36,415 nucleotides of DNA from SPGG2 sp964194625 (GCA_964194625.1 CAXMNC010000018.1:1-36415), one strand, 5' to 3'. Numbered from the stretch's first letter, positions 1 through 8,821 are shown. The notes: a model not told the origin generated them from the letters alone. Numbers and translations are program-made.

Positions 1-2838
1 ACGTTGGCGGTTCGCATCGGCATCAGTACCGGTCTCGTCGTGGTCGGCGATATCGGTAAAGGCGAACGGCGTGAGAAGTCGGCTATCGTCGGTGAGACGC
101 CCAACCTCGCCGCCCGCCTACAGGACTTTGCGGAACCCAATACGATTGTGATCGGCGCGACCACCCATCGCCTGGTGGAAGACCTGTTCATTTGCGATGA
201 CCTCGGCCCGCAACGACTCAAGGGCATATCGGAGCCGGTGGCGGCGTATCGAGTACGCGAGGAGAGCGGGGTGCGTGATCGCTTCGAGGCCACCGTGCGC
301 CGGGGCCTGACGCCACTCGTGGGGCGCGAGGAGGAAATAAACCTGTTACTCAGGCGCTGGGAGCAGGCCAACGACAGCGAGGGCCAGGTGGTGCTGCTTT
401 CGGGCGAATCTGGGCTCGGCAAATCGCGCACTCTGCGTAATTTTCAAGAACGTGTGCAAAGCGAGCCCCGCAATCGGGTGCTGTACTACTGCTCGCCCTA
501 CCACCGGGACACGCCGTTCTATCCGGTGATCGACCAGCTCCAGCGGGGTCTGCGTTTCGAGAAGAGCGACAGCGTCGCACAAAAGCTCGACAGGCTGGAT
601 TCCGTATTGAGCAACCTCGGCCTTCCCGGGGCGGATCTCGCCCCCCTGTTTGCATCCCTTCTGTCACTGCCGACGGCTGAACGCTATCCGCCGCTCGCTC
701 TCAGCCCGGAGGACACGAAGAAGAAGACACTGCAAGCGTGTGTCACGATCATCGACGCGATGGCGTCTCAGCAGCCAGTATTGATGATCGTCGAGGACTT
801 GCACTGGATCGATCCCTCGACCCTCGAGTTGTTGAACTTATTGGTCGAACATTCACAGTCGGCGCGTTTGTTGCTCATCTACACATTCCGACCGGACTTC
901 GAGCCTCCCTGGAGCGACCAACCACACATTAGCCTTATCATGCTCAAACGCCTGAGTCGCAAGGAAAGCGAAACGTTGATTACGAAGGTCGCCAGGGGCA
1001 AGGGGCTCCCCACCGAAGTGCTCGATCAGATCATGGGTAGAACCGACGGGGTGCCGCTGTTCGTCGAGGAACTGACCAAGACAGTATTGGAATCGGACCT
1101 GCTCAAGGATGCCGGCGACCGGTTCGTGTTGTCAGGCCCGTTGCAGCCGCTCGCAATCCCGGCGTCGCTGCAGGACTCGCTCATGGCACGCCTCGACCGT
1201 CTGGCGCCGGTCAAGGAAGTGGCACAGTTAGCAGCGACACTTGGCCGGACCTTCAGTTACGAGTTGCTGGCTGCGGTCGCACAGCGTGCAGAGTCCGCTC
1301 TCGAAGACGCCCTGTCCCAACTGATAGACGCGGAACTGCTCTACCGGCGTGGTTTGTCGGCGGAACTGACTTACGAGTTCAAGCACGCGATGGTGCAGGA
1401 CGTGGCCTATAACAGCCTCCTGCGCAGTAAACGCCAACAGTTGCATAGGGAGATCACCGCTATCCTGGAGAAACAGTTCCCCGACACCGTCAACACGAAT
1501 CCCGAATTGCTCGCCCATCACTATCGCGAGGCAGCGCTGCCGGAACGTGCGATTCCCTACGCCCTGCAAGCGGGTGACGCCGCGGCCGCACGCTACGCCC
1601 GCACCGAGGCGACCGCACACTATCAGGCGGCCCTGGACATGGCACGCTCGCTGCCCCCCTCGGAGAATGCCTCCGAGTCGCAGATTCGCGCCATCCTCAA
1701 ACTGGCCAACGTGGCATCGAACCGCCAGCAGTTCGAACGCGACCTCAAGAACCTGGAGTACGCTCGGTCGCTGGCGGAGAAGATTAATGACAAGCATCTA
1801 CTGCGTCAGATCCTCTACTGGATCGGCCGGACAAACTATGTGCTCGGCCAGTTCGATCTTGGTGTCGAATATGCCGAAAAATCCTTACAGATCGCCGAGG
1901 CCCTGGGTGGCGAGGATCAGGTAACCGCCGACCCGGTGAATCTGCTGGCGCGGATCCACTGCTTGCGTGGGGAACCTCGGGAAGCCAGCAAGTACGCGGC
2001 CCGCAACGTCGAGCAGATGCACAAGGTCGGAAACCAGATCGAGGAAGCCGCCATAGCCGGTGTGCTTGCTTTTGCCTATGGCCTGCACGGGCGGTTCTCG
2101 CAGGCCGTCGAAGCGGCGCATCGGGGTGTCGAGGTAGCGCAGAAAACAGAACACCTGCCGACAATCGCTGCCTGTTTCATGTTTCGCGCCGTGGCCCACG
2201 GATGGCATGGCGACCTAGAGGCGGCGGTCCCCGATTTTGAGCAGGCTATCGCAGTGTGCGTAAAATCGGGCGACCTCTTCCGTAAGTACTTAACCCATGG
2301 CTGGCGCGGCGAGGCCTACCTCTTGGCAGACGGTGTCGAGTCGGCGGAGACTGACCTCACCGAATGCCTGGCCCTCGGCGATCAGATCGGCACGTCGTTC
2401 CACCGTGGCGCCTTCCAGGCGTTCCTCGCGAAGGTCCGCCTGCAGCAGGGTGATGTGAAGCGGGCGCTGCGGCTTAGCGAAGAGGCCGTAAAAATAGCGA
2501 CTGACACTGTTCAGACATGGAGCCGTTCGATCGCACTGCGTATCCGTGCCGAGGCCCTGTTGGCGGCCGATCCCCCGCAGCTAACAGCGGCTGAGGAAGC
2601 GGTGAGGGACGCGATCGAGATCCAAGAACGACGCGAGTGTCGTTGTGACCTCGCGTGGTCGCAGCTGGTGTTAGGTGATGTCCTCGCGGCCAAGGGTGAA
2701 CCCGAAGATGCGAAGAAGGCTTTTGACACCGCCGCCCAGATGTTTGAGGGGGCGGGTATTGCCCAGGGCCGGGACAAGACGGCAGCCGCCCGTGATGTAC
2801 TCGGGCAGACGCGCAAAAGCGGTGCGGCGGTCCACTGA
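1..2838 (+). CDS. Class III nucleotidyl cyclase / AAA ATPase / TPR regulator, 5' end cut by the window
   Basis: The reading frame is open from the first base, so the true start lies outside the window; the TTG at base 4 is not the start. Residues 1-85 are the C-terminal half of a class III adenylate/guanylate cyclase domain, with the GxxxNxAAR motif (GETPNLAAR, about 30-38) that carries the Asn and Arg needed in catalysis. A conserved ATPase module follows, with Walker A GESGLGKS at about 134-141 and Walker B-like VLMIVEDLHWID at about 260-270. The rest (about 520-930) is helical and TPR-like. This cyclase-ATPase-TPR layout is typical of large cytosolic signalling proteins that couple cyclic nucleotide synthesis to protein partners. 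The catalytic Asp residues of the first cyclase half are off-window, so activity cannot be judged. Family call is firm, the signal it senses is unknown. Confidence 0.9.
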   Translation, partial: TLAVRIGISTGLVVVGDIGKGERREKSAIVGETPNLAARLQDFAEPNTIVIGATTHRLVEDLFICDDLGPQRLKGISEPVAAYRVREESGVRDRFEATVRRGLTPLVGREEEINLLLRRWEQANDSEGQVVLLSGESGLGKSRTLRNFQERVQSEPRNRVLYYCSPYHRDTPFYPVIDQLQRGLRFEKSDSVAQKLDRLDSVLSNLGLPGADLAPLFASLLSLPTAERYPPLALSPEDTKKKTLQACVTIIDAMASQQPVLMIVEDLHWIDPSTLELLNLLVEHSQSARLLLIYTFRPDFEPPWSDQPHISLIMLKRLSRKESETLITKVARGKGLPTEVLDQIMGRTDGVPLFVEELTKTVLESDLLKDAGDRFVLSGPLQPLAIPASLQDSLMARLDRLAPVKEVAQLAATLGRTFSYELLAAVAQRAESALEDALSQLIDAELLYRRGLSAELTYEFKHAMVQDVAYNSLLRSKRQQLHREITAILEKQFPDTVNTNPELLAHHYREAALPERAIPYALQAGDAAAARYARTEATAHYQAALDMARSLPPSENASESQIRAILKLANVASNRQQFERDLKNLEYARSLAEKINDKHLLRQILYWIGRTNYVLGQFDLGVEYAEKSLQIAEALGGEDQVTADPVNLLARIHCLRGEPREASKYAARNVEQMHKVGNQIEEAAIAGVLAFAYGLHGRFSQAVEAAHRGVEVAQKTEHLPTIAACFMFRAVAHGWHGDLEAAVPDFEQAIAVCVKSGDLFRKYLTHGWRGEAYLLADGVESAETDLTECLALGDQIGTSFHRGAFQAFLAKVRLQQGDVKRALRLSEEAVKIATDTVQTWSRSIALRIRAEALLAADPPQLTAAEEAVRDAIEIQERRECRCDLAWSQLVLGDVLAAKGEPEDAKKAFDTAAQMFEGAGIAQGRDKTAAARDVLGQTRKSGAAVH

Positions 2839-2968
2839 ATCAGCGGCCCCGCCTGTTGCGAATTCATTCAACCATGAAACAATAACTGTGTTACTGCAAC
2901 AAAATGAAGCGGCGCCTGCCCTAGAGGTTGGCGATCCCATTTAACTCGGAACGAGAAGGAGACAAACA

Positions 2969-4126
2969 ATGAGTGTTGCACTGCTATTAGGTGGAGGCGC
3001 GCCGACGCTAACGTTACAGTCTGGCGCATTGGCCGCCCTGGACAAAAAGGGTGTTAAGTTTAGTGTGGTTTCTACTGCCGGGGCAGGGATGGTAGTCGGC
3101 CTGGTGTACGCGGCACCGAAGGGAAAGACAACACAGCAAGCGCTGGCAGACACGGTGAATTTGGGCGTGGATGATGCCATCTATGACCAGTTCCCGGTCA
3201 ATTTCAAAGCATTCCACAAACCGGGGTTGGCGGCTGACCAGTACAGGAGTTTCTTGCGGATGCTCCCTCGGGCGCAACTCGGGGATACCCCTGCCGAACG
3301 TCTGTTCAGCGACTGGATGGGCCTTATGTTCAGCGCGTTTTGTCCATCTGACCTTAGCCCACAGAGCAAGGGGTTATGTGAGCACGCCCCATGGATCGAG
3401 GACATTGTCGACTTTGACCAATTGAAGAACTTCGACGGCGAGTTCTACATGAACGCCTATAACATCACGAAGGGAAAAATGGATATATTCCACGAAGCGG
3501 AAATCACCCCGGATCACTTCCGGGCAGCGCTGGCGTTTCCTTTTATCTACCCGCCGTTCAAATTGAATGGAAACACCTATATCGAAGGATCCGCGATAGA
3601 CACTTTATGCTTTGAAGGACTATTGGAGTACCGGCAGGAACAGACCAGGCGGGAAAAGGACCTCACAGACCGCGAACCGGATCTGGAACCGCTAAAGACA
3701 GTTGTGATTTTCGATGTCCTTTCGAGCAAAAAAATAATTCGCGAACCGCGAAATCTCTACGATGCGTGGATCCAGTCAATCATGATCCCCTTGGTTGAGA
3801 TTGCCAAGGACGATCTGGAACTTTTTAAATATCGACATATGGTTAAGCTCGACAGCGAGGAACTCAAACTTTTTCCAGATCGAGATACGCAGAAGTCAGA
3901 TAACGAGAAGTGGCAGCTGAATCTGCTGGAAATGAAATTTGACGACTACATTCCTGAACACCAATGGCCCTATGTGCTGGATTGGTCCTACAGTAATTTG
4001 AAGACGTTGTATGACGCTGGCTATCAAGCAGGCTTGGATTTCTATGAGAAGAACAAGGATGATTTGCGCCCGCACAAGCCTGCAAAAAGAAAAAAGCCCG
4101 TCGAGTCAGCAGAACTAGTGACTTAA
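2969..4126 (+). CDS. Patatin-fold protein with degenerate catalytic motifs
   Basis: This 385-residue protein begins 5 bases after an AAGGAGA ribosome binding site. The N-terminus (GGGAPTLTLQSGALAALDKK) is recognisably the patatin glycine loop and first helix. The VVSTAGAGMVVGLVYA segment (about residues 32-47) aligns with the nucleophile elbow, and YIEGSAIDT (about 205) with the DGG/DGA motif. Known patatin lipases need GGGxRG for the oxyanion hole, GxSxG for the Ser nucleophile and DG[GA] for the Asp. Here these read GGGAPT, TAGAG and EGS, so all three are altered. No signal peptide or membrane segment is visible, and the C-terminus is a basic KRKK tail. It stands alone between the cyclase gene and the convergent envelope pair. 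I infer a patatin-fold protein without lipase activity, perhaps a binding or scaffold protein; lipid or PHA association is only a guess from location. Confidence 0.75.
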   Translation: MSVALLLGGGAPTLTLQSGALAALDKKGVKFSVVSTAGAGMVVGLVYAAPKGKTTQQALADTVNLGVDDAIYDQFPVNFKAFHKPGLAADQYRSFLRMLPRAQLGDTPAERLFSDWMGLMFSAFCPSDLSPQSKGLCEHAPWIEDIVDFDQLKNFDGEFYMNAYNITKGKMDIFHEAEITPDHFRAALAFPFIYPPFKLNGNTYIEGSAIDTLCFEGLLEYRQEQTRREKDLTDREPDLEPLKTVVIFDVLSSKKIIREPRNLYDAWIQSIMIPLVEIAKDDLELFKYRHMVKLDSEELKLFPDRDTQKSDNEKWQLNLLEMKFDDYIPEHQWPYVLDWSYSNLKTLYDAGYQAGLDFYEKNKDDLRPHKPAKRKKPVESAELVT

Positions 4127-4191
4127 CGTTTTCTTGCTTCTTTATACGCTTTAAACGGCAAGTGACGTGGGTTTTCGTCCGGAGCAGCAGT

Positions 4192-5172
4192 TCATTTAGA
4201 AATAATTGTGAACTGTGCCCGGCGATCCTGCGCCCAGCAAGTCTCATCAGGACAGGATGACAACGAGCCATCTCCAACGCGACTAATCGTTTCAATACGG
4301 CCTGAAGCAATACCTTGCTTAACGAGGAAATCCTGCGCAGCCTTAGCCCTTCGAAGAGCGAGGACCTTGTTATATTCCACTGGGCCACGTGGGTCGGAAC
4401 GGCCCTCAATCAAGACTCGAATTGTCGGATTATTGTTTAGCAGATCGGCAATTTTTTCCAATCGCGCTTCTTGATCTGAACGAATCGTATCGTCATCGAA
4501 ACCAAACAAAACGTCCTCAAGCCGGACCATTTCGGTAGGTGCAGGAGGTAGTTCGATCTTTGCGACGGGTTCCGCGGGTTGCGTTACCGGTACAGACGCC
4601 GCTTTCACTCCAGTATGCCATTCAATGGCGGCCACCAATTCTTCTTTTAACAGATGACGAACTTCAACCCCCGACTGCGAAACCGTTAGCTGCTCATTGC
4701 TGCGAACCACCCGCGGATCCGGTCCTTCGAGCTTAAGTTCTCCCTCAACAACGATCAGCGTAGTTATGTCACCGGTTACATCGATACTGATCCGTGAATT
4801 GGCAGTGAACCACCCTTGCGGCGTCTTGGCACACACCCTTTTAGCATCGATAAGAATCCGCCCGATTTTGCAAATAATGCAGGTCCCCTCTTTCAGCCAA
4901 TCAAAGATGGGATCCGTGTTCTCGTCGATATGAATAAACCCCCCAGACGAAAAGTATACGTAAGCCTCGCTTTCTGGGCCTGTCGACACCTCATCCCCGC
5001 TGTAAATCTCCATTTCAGTAGCCGCTCGCTTGCCGTTCACCCACACGTTCTGACCCGACGTTTCTAGCGTGCCGACCAAAAGCTGGGAGGAGGTCGCACA
5101 TGCGGATAAGAGTGCAGGGAGCACCCATGCGAAAAATCTTGTGTATCGTGGGAAAGTGGCATTCGGTTTCAT
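4192..5172 (-). CDS. Outer-membrane lipoprotein with FecR-like and OmpA peptidoglycan-binding domains
   Basis: The 326-residue product starts with a lipoprotein signal peptide whose lipobox is LSAC with Cys25. The +2 residue is Ala, not the Asp inner-membrane retention signal, so outer-membrane placement is expected. Residues about 90-175 resemble a FecR-type beta domain (GRILIDAKRV, VVEGELKLEG, EQLTVSQSG). Residues about 220-326 form an OmpA C-terminal domain (FGFDDDTIR, EGRSDPRGPVEYN, ALRRAKAAQDFL), which binds diaminopimelate in peptidoglycan. A spacer containing Pro-rich VTQPAEPVAKIELPPAP separates them. FecR domains usually sit in sigma-factor regulators or as envelope beta modules; no sigma factor is nearby. 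The start codon nearly abuts the stop of the upstream membrane protein gene (2-base gap), so the two are probably translated together. Domain calls are good; function is unknown. Confidence 0.8.
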   Translation of the reverse strand: MKPNATFPRYTRFFAWVLPALLSACATSSQLLVGTLETSGQNVWVNGKRAATEMEIYSGDEVSTGPESEAYVYFSSGGFIHIDENTDPIFDWLKEGTCIICKIGRILIDAKRVCAKTPQGWFTANSRISIDVTGDITTLIVVEGELKLEGPDPRVVRSNEQLTVSQSGVEVRHLLKEELVAAIEWHTGVKAASVPVTQPAEPVAKIELPPAPTEMVRLEDVLFGFDDDTIRSDQEARLEKIADLLNNNPTIRVLIEGRSDPRGPVEYNKVLALRRAKAAQDFLVKQGIASGRIETISRVGDGSLSSCPDETCWAQDRRAQFTIISK

Positions 5173-5174
5173 TT

Positions 5175-6353
5175 CTAGTTCCCTCCCGCTGGAACCTTTT
5201 TATCGAAAAGAAAACGGGGCTGCTTGATCTCCGCTGCGAGTACTGACTCTTTCGGGACCACCAAGGTCTCCCTATTATCGGCATTCCATAGGATAAACTC
5301 CTCACCGGTCATGTTGAGGAAAAACAAATTGCCGGATTCATGAGACGGATTTTCAGTTAGAAAGCGAATCTCGATTGGAGAAAATTCCATTGGATCCTTC
5401 AATACGCCATAAACCATAGGTAAGAGCGTAAAGAGCGTAATGAACATGAGCATGAAAGGCAAGGTCAATAGATAACGGAACCGCCATGGGGAGACTGTTC
5501 GCCAGGCGAAGAAGAGCAACAAACCTGATACTAGAGTAGCTATTAGGATGTCCTCGAACTGTGAGCCCAGCCACCGAGTATTGTCTTCATCCCGTTTGAC
5601 TAGCCGGGTCTTCACCTGGCATTTTCTATATTCCTTAGTTTCCTTACATTCCGTATCGGGGTCCTTGTTCTTAGTCATCCAGGAGAGCTCGAGAAAACCG
5701 TTCGCCTTGTTTCGGTTTGTCATCAAGCATCGCTTATATGCCCCAGCTTTTCTACATTGGTTGTCCGGATTCTCGTTGTATTTGGTCAGCCCTACGGCGT
5801 CTAAGTTCTTTATCTCTATAGTGGCTTGGACCCATTGCAGTTGTGGGAAGGAAACCCAAAAAAGAAAGAAAACCAGGACCGAAAACACTAACCCCCTCCA
5901 AACCCACGATCTGCGTTTAGCCTTCTTGGGCAAACGCTTGCGGAGAAGCAGTAACCAAAACACCGGCCTCACCCACACCCAGGGGGTGCGTTTAGTCATC
6001 CTGATCCAGCGCGTTCGGGTCCGATAAATGGCGTCCTTAACGTGACGTCGTTTAAATGGATAAAAAACTGAAGCGACCGGAACAGAGAAAAGTAGTGACA
6101 CAAACAGAACGAGCCCCAACACCAGGATCATGGCCAAGACTATTTGCGCCGTCGTGATCCCGACATCGAGCAGAAAGGCTCCGCCTTTCTGCAAATAGAA
6201 GTCTGTGCTGTAGGTTAAGAGACGGTCGAATCCCAGCAGGTGCCGAGTGGTCTGAACGATCAAATACCCGGCGACGTACACGATCCCTGAAAATGCAGCC
6301 ACGGCGCCGGCTAGCCATCCGATTATTTCCGCAACTTCCTTGAATGCGTTCAT
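5175..6353 (-). CDS. Polytopic inner-membrane protein with duplicated Cys-pair motif, unknown function
   Basis: I place the start at the ATG reading MNAFKEVAEI (6351-6353), giving 392 residues; the open frame runs 29 codons further upstream, but that extension is polar and unlike a signal. Hydrophobic segments lie at about 11-33, 59-100, 152-170, 267-284 and 293-317. The loop at about 171-266 contains two copies of a short motif, NENPDNQC...YKRC (Cys200/Cys209) and NKDPDTEC...YRKC (Cys236/Cys245), each with Cys-x8-Cys. The C-terminal ~75 residues are soluble and beta-like. A strongly basic stretch (KKAKRR) lies before the third hydrophobic segment. I do not recognise the family. It is directly followed by the FecR-OmpA lipoprotein gene, suggesting an envelope-spanning pair. 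Confidence 0.75.
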   Translation of the reverse strand: MNAFKEVAEIIGWLAGAVAAFSGIVYVAGYLIVQTTRHLLGFDRLLTYSTDFYLQKGGAFLLDVGITTAQIVLAMILVLGLVLFVSLLFSVPVASVFYPFKRRHVKDAIYRTRTRWIRMTKRTPWVWVRPVFWLLLLRKRLPKKAKRRSWVWRGLVFSVLVFFLFWVSFPQLQWVQATIEIKNLDAVGLTKYNENPDNQCRKAGAYKRCLMTNRNKANGFLELSWMTKNKDPDTECKETKEYRKCQVKTRLVKRDEDNTRWLGSQFEDILIATLVSGLLLFFAWRTVSPWRFRYLLTLPFMLMFITLFTLLPMVYGVLKDPMEFSPIEIRFLTENPSHESGNLFFLNMTGEEFILWNADNRETLVVPKESVLAAEIKQPRFLFDKKVPAGGN

Positions 6354-6854
6354 TTGCCACGGGCCTCTGCGTTGGGTACGGGAGTGCTGCCGTCCGGGAT
6401 AGGTCTGGCACGACAAGCACTGCGTCTTCGACCCTGCCATGCCCTAGCGGCCAATTGCAGAGCCCAACTGCGACAATGCTATGCTACTCTCTTATATGCG
6501 TATTCGGAAAGATCGGCCGGATATCAAGCCGGTATGTCCCTTGGAACAATCGTGGACAGGCCCACATTGGGAGCCCAAAAATCAGGGCACACTTCTGCCT
6601 TTGCGTAGCGACAGAACGATATGCCATCCGACGATTGCCATTCGGTGTGGTGGGGCACCCCATGTGTATTCGGTGGCAGAAAGGAGCGGTTACCTGTAGC
6701 AACGGATAACCCAACAAAACGCTACTAAGGCGTTGAGCGGGTTATTGTCGTCTCCACTTGTTGCCATCGGCTGCTGTGTAGAAAGAGCTAACCCGAGGTT
6801 AGGCCTTTACTGCCCGGCTTCAGTTTTTTCCTGCGGTCATGGCGGTCCATAGGG
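6354..6854. other. Gene-free interval between the envelope pair and phaR
   Basis: About 500 bases without a convincing gene; the short open frames here lack ribosome binding sites and family resemblance. It should hold the promoter of the minus-strand envelope pair and the 3' end of the phaA-phaR transcript. Two palindromes are visible: a nested hairpin at 6706-6745 (listed separately) and a compact one at 6788-6802, CTAACC-CGA-GGTTAG. Neither is followed by a strong T-tract on either strand, so neither is a classical intrinsic terminator. Confidence 0.6.
6706..6745. repeat. Nested palindrome (two-tier hairpin)
   Basis: The outer arms ATAACCC (6706-6712) and GGGTTAT (6739-6745) are exact complements. 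The inner arms AACGC (6718-6722) and GCGTT (6730-6734) are also exact complements. This predicts a two-step stem with small internal loops. It lies ~110 bases past the phaR stop codon in that gene's direction of transcription, so it may protect or end the phaA-phaR mRNA. Confidence 0.5.
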
Positions 6855-7346
6855 CTAGGTCTTGTCCGACTCCTTGGCCGCTTTTTGCTGACGCGGTGCC
6901 TGACTAATGCCCGCCGCTTTCAAAAAGCTTTCCTGGATGTCCGTCCACATCTTGAGATTGCGTTGTGTGACCTCGGACATTGCGCTGACGGGATTAGCGC
7001 CAAGCACATCGTTCATCTGATCCTGCATTGACTTCTGTTGTTCTGCGACAAGCGCCAGACTCTTTTCCAGGTAGCTGGTAAAGGCCGGCTGTACGCTGTC
7101 GCCGTAGAAGCGAATCATCTTGGTAAGCACTTCGGTCGTAAACAAAGGCTCACCACCGGATTCCTGTTCCATGATTATCTGTAACAGGGTACTACGGGTA
7201 AGATCTTCTTCCGTATTCGCCTCAATCACGCGGAATTCGCTGCCGCTCAATACAAGCTCACGAACGTCGGCTAATGTTATATAGTGGCTGAGCTCCGTGT
7301 CATAGAGTCGGCGATTTGGGTACTTTTTGATGATTCTTACTGCCAC
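6855..7346 (-). CDS. phaR: Polyhydroxyalkanoate synthesis repressor PhaR
   Basis: The 163-residue protein opens with the hallmark PhaR/PHB_acc_N sequence (RIIKKYPNRRLYDTELSHYITL), followed by the PHB accumulation regulatory domain (about 66-110). The start is a GTG at 7344-7346 with only a weak GGGT upstream. PhaR proteins repress phasin and PHA genes and are titrated off DNA when they bind the surface of growing polymer granules. The tail (about 110-163) has a LALVAEQQKSMQDQMNDV segment likely to pack on the granule or oligomerise. It is the second gene of a minus-strand unit, 84 bases after phaA. It could regulate the divergent phaA/phaE promoter region as well as a phasin gene elsewhere. 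Confidence 0.93.
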   Translation of the reverse strand: MAVRIIKKYPNRRLYDTELSHYITLADVRELVLSGSEFRVIEANTEEDLTRSTLLQIIMEQESGGEPLFTTEVLTKMIRFYGDSVQPAFTSYLEKSLALVAEQQKSMQDQMNDVLGANPVSAMSEVTQRNLKMWTDIQESFLKAAGISQAPRQQKAAKESDKT

Positions 7347-7430
7347 GTGACATTACCCATGAATATTATGCTCGCTATGTGTAATGACCGCCGCCGGTAG
7401 CGTTTGTGTGCAAATTCTCTATGTATTTTT

Positions 7431-8612
7431 TCATCTCTCTACTGCCAGTGCGACGCCCTGCCCGCCGCCGATACACAGCGTCGCCAGGCCCCGGTGGGCA
7501 TCACGGCGTTTCATCTCATAGAGTAATGTAACGAGAATGCGTGCGCCGGAGGCGCCAATTGGGTGCCCCAGCGCGATGGCGCCTCCATTGACGTTAACCT
7601 TGCTGGTGTCCCAACCAAGATCTCGGTTAACCGAGATCGCCTGGGCCGCAAAGGCTTCATTCGCCTCAATCAGGTCCAGATCATCAATCTGCCAGCCCGC
7701 TTTCTCCAGGCAACGGCGCGATGCCGGAATAGGGCCCGTCCCCATGATGGCCGGATCAACACCGGCACTGGCAAAGGCGACTACGCGCGCCATAGACTTC
7801 AGTCCCAGTTTTTTGGCAGTGCTTTCGGTCATCATGATCACAGCGGCCGCGCCGTCGTTGACCCCGGAAGCATTACCCGGTGTTACGGTTCCTTGCTTTT
7901 CGAACGCCGGATGAAGCTTGGCCAAGCCCTCCGCGGTTGTACCGTGGCGTGGAAACTCATCGGTATCGAACACAATGGGTTCACCTTTGCGTTGCGGAAT
8001 CTCGACCGGAATGATCTCGTCTTTAAATCGTTCTGCCTTTTGGGCTGCTTCTGCTTTCTGTTGCGAGCTAGCCGCAAACTGGTCTTGCTCGCCGCGGTCG
8101 ATCTCGTATTTGCGTACGATATTCTCGGCCGTATTTCCCATGTGATATTGGTTGAATGCGTCCCACAGGCCATCAACAATCATAGAGTCTTTCATCGCCC
8201 AATCGCCCATCTTGGTGCCCACACGTGACTTGGGCAACACATGCGGCGCTAGCGACATACTCTCTTGCCCCCCAGCAACGACAATGTTGGCATCACCACA
8301 GCGGATTGCCTGCATGCCGAGATGGACAGATTTGAGTCCGCTGCCACAGACCTTATTGATGGTCAGGGCCGGTACTGAGACCGGCAGACCTGCTTCGATG
8401 GCCGCCTGACGGGCCGGGTTCTGGCCCGCACCACCCGTCAAGATCTGCCCCATGATTACTTCATCGATTTGCTCAGGCTTAACCCCACTACGCTCAAGTA
8501 GCCCCACGATGACCTTGGCACCCAGGCTGCTGCCTGGAATCTGTGACAGGCCCCCGCCAAACGTGCCCACTGCCGTACGGCCGGCGGCCACGATGACGAC
8601 ATCTTCACTCAT
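7431..8612 (-). CDS. phaA: Acetyl-CoA acetyltransferase (beta-ketothiolase)
   Basis: A full-length thiolase of 393 residues that condenses two acetyl-CoA to acetoacetyl-CoA, the first step of PHB synthesis. The acylated Cys89 lies in NKVCGSGLKS, the His350 general base in ALGHPIGASG, and the second catalytic Cys380 in LCIGGGQG, so all three active-site residues are present. The ATG follows a strong AGGAGG site 5 bases upstream. It is divergent from phaE, 209 bases away, and followed by phaR in the same direction. No acetoacetyl-CoA reductase (phaB) is present in this window, so that step must be encoded elsewhere. A degradative thiolase cannot be excluded from sequence alone, but the context makes PhaA by far the best reading. 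Confidence 0.94.
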   Translation of the reverse strand: MSEDVVIVAAGRTAVGTFGGGLSQIPGSSLGAKVIVGLLERSGVKPEQIDEVIMGQILTGGAGQNPARQAAIEAGLPVSVPALTINKVCGSGLKSVHLGMQAIRCGDANIVVAGGQESMSLAPHVLPKSRVGTKMGDWAMKDSMIVDGLWDAFNQYHMGNTAENIVRKYEIDRGEQDQFAASSQQKAEAAQKAERFKDEIIPVEIPQRKGEPIVFDTDEFPRHGTTAEGLAKLHPAFEKQGTVTPGNASGVNDGAAAVIMMTESTAKKLGLKSMARVVAFASAGVDPAIMGTGPIPASRRCLEKAGWQIDDLDLIEANEAFAAQAISVNRDLGWDTSKVNVNGGAIALGHPIGASGARILVTLLYEMKRRDAHRGLATLCIGGGQGVALAVER

Positions 8613-8753
8613 GACTTCCTCCTATGTATGGTGCTCCACGGCGGCGTACGGCCGCACAAACCCTTTGCGGCGCCGCAACATAGACTACCAGAGATGGCCA
8701 AGTCACGCTATATGTGCGTACACAAAAACAGAGTTTTTAGGCAGGCCTGTATG

Positions 8754-8782
8754 TTGCAGCGCACAAAACACTATGCTATCCT
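8754..8782 (+). promoter_or_regulatory. Candidate phaE promoter in the phaA/phaE divergent region
   Basis: TTGCAG (8754-8759) and TATCCT (8777-8782) are separated by 17 bases, a weak but well-spaced sigma70-like pair about 40 bases before phaE. The same intergenic region (8613-8821) contains an interrupted dyad TGTG-CGTA-CACA near 8713-8724 and several TGC/GCA triplets, plausible for PhaR binding, but no site can be assigned with certainty. Confidence 0.4.
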
Positions 8783-8821
8783 GCGGACAGATCATCGGCA
8801 GCCCTTGCAGAGACAGAATCA

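Noticed and set aside
1228..1797. 189-codon open frame antisense to the cyclase/ATPase/TPR gene
   Set aside because: It is a shadow of a GC-rich coding region; the sense frame has clear domain homology throughout.
6706..6745. Possible integron attC site (ACCCAAC ... GTTGAGC fits RYYYAAC/GTTRRRY)
   Set aside because: The element is only 40 bases, has no L'/L'' boxes or extrahelical base pattern, and there is no integrase or cassette array nearby.
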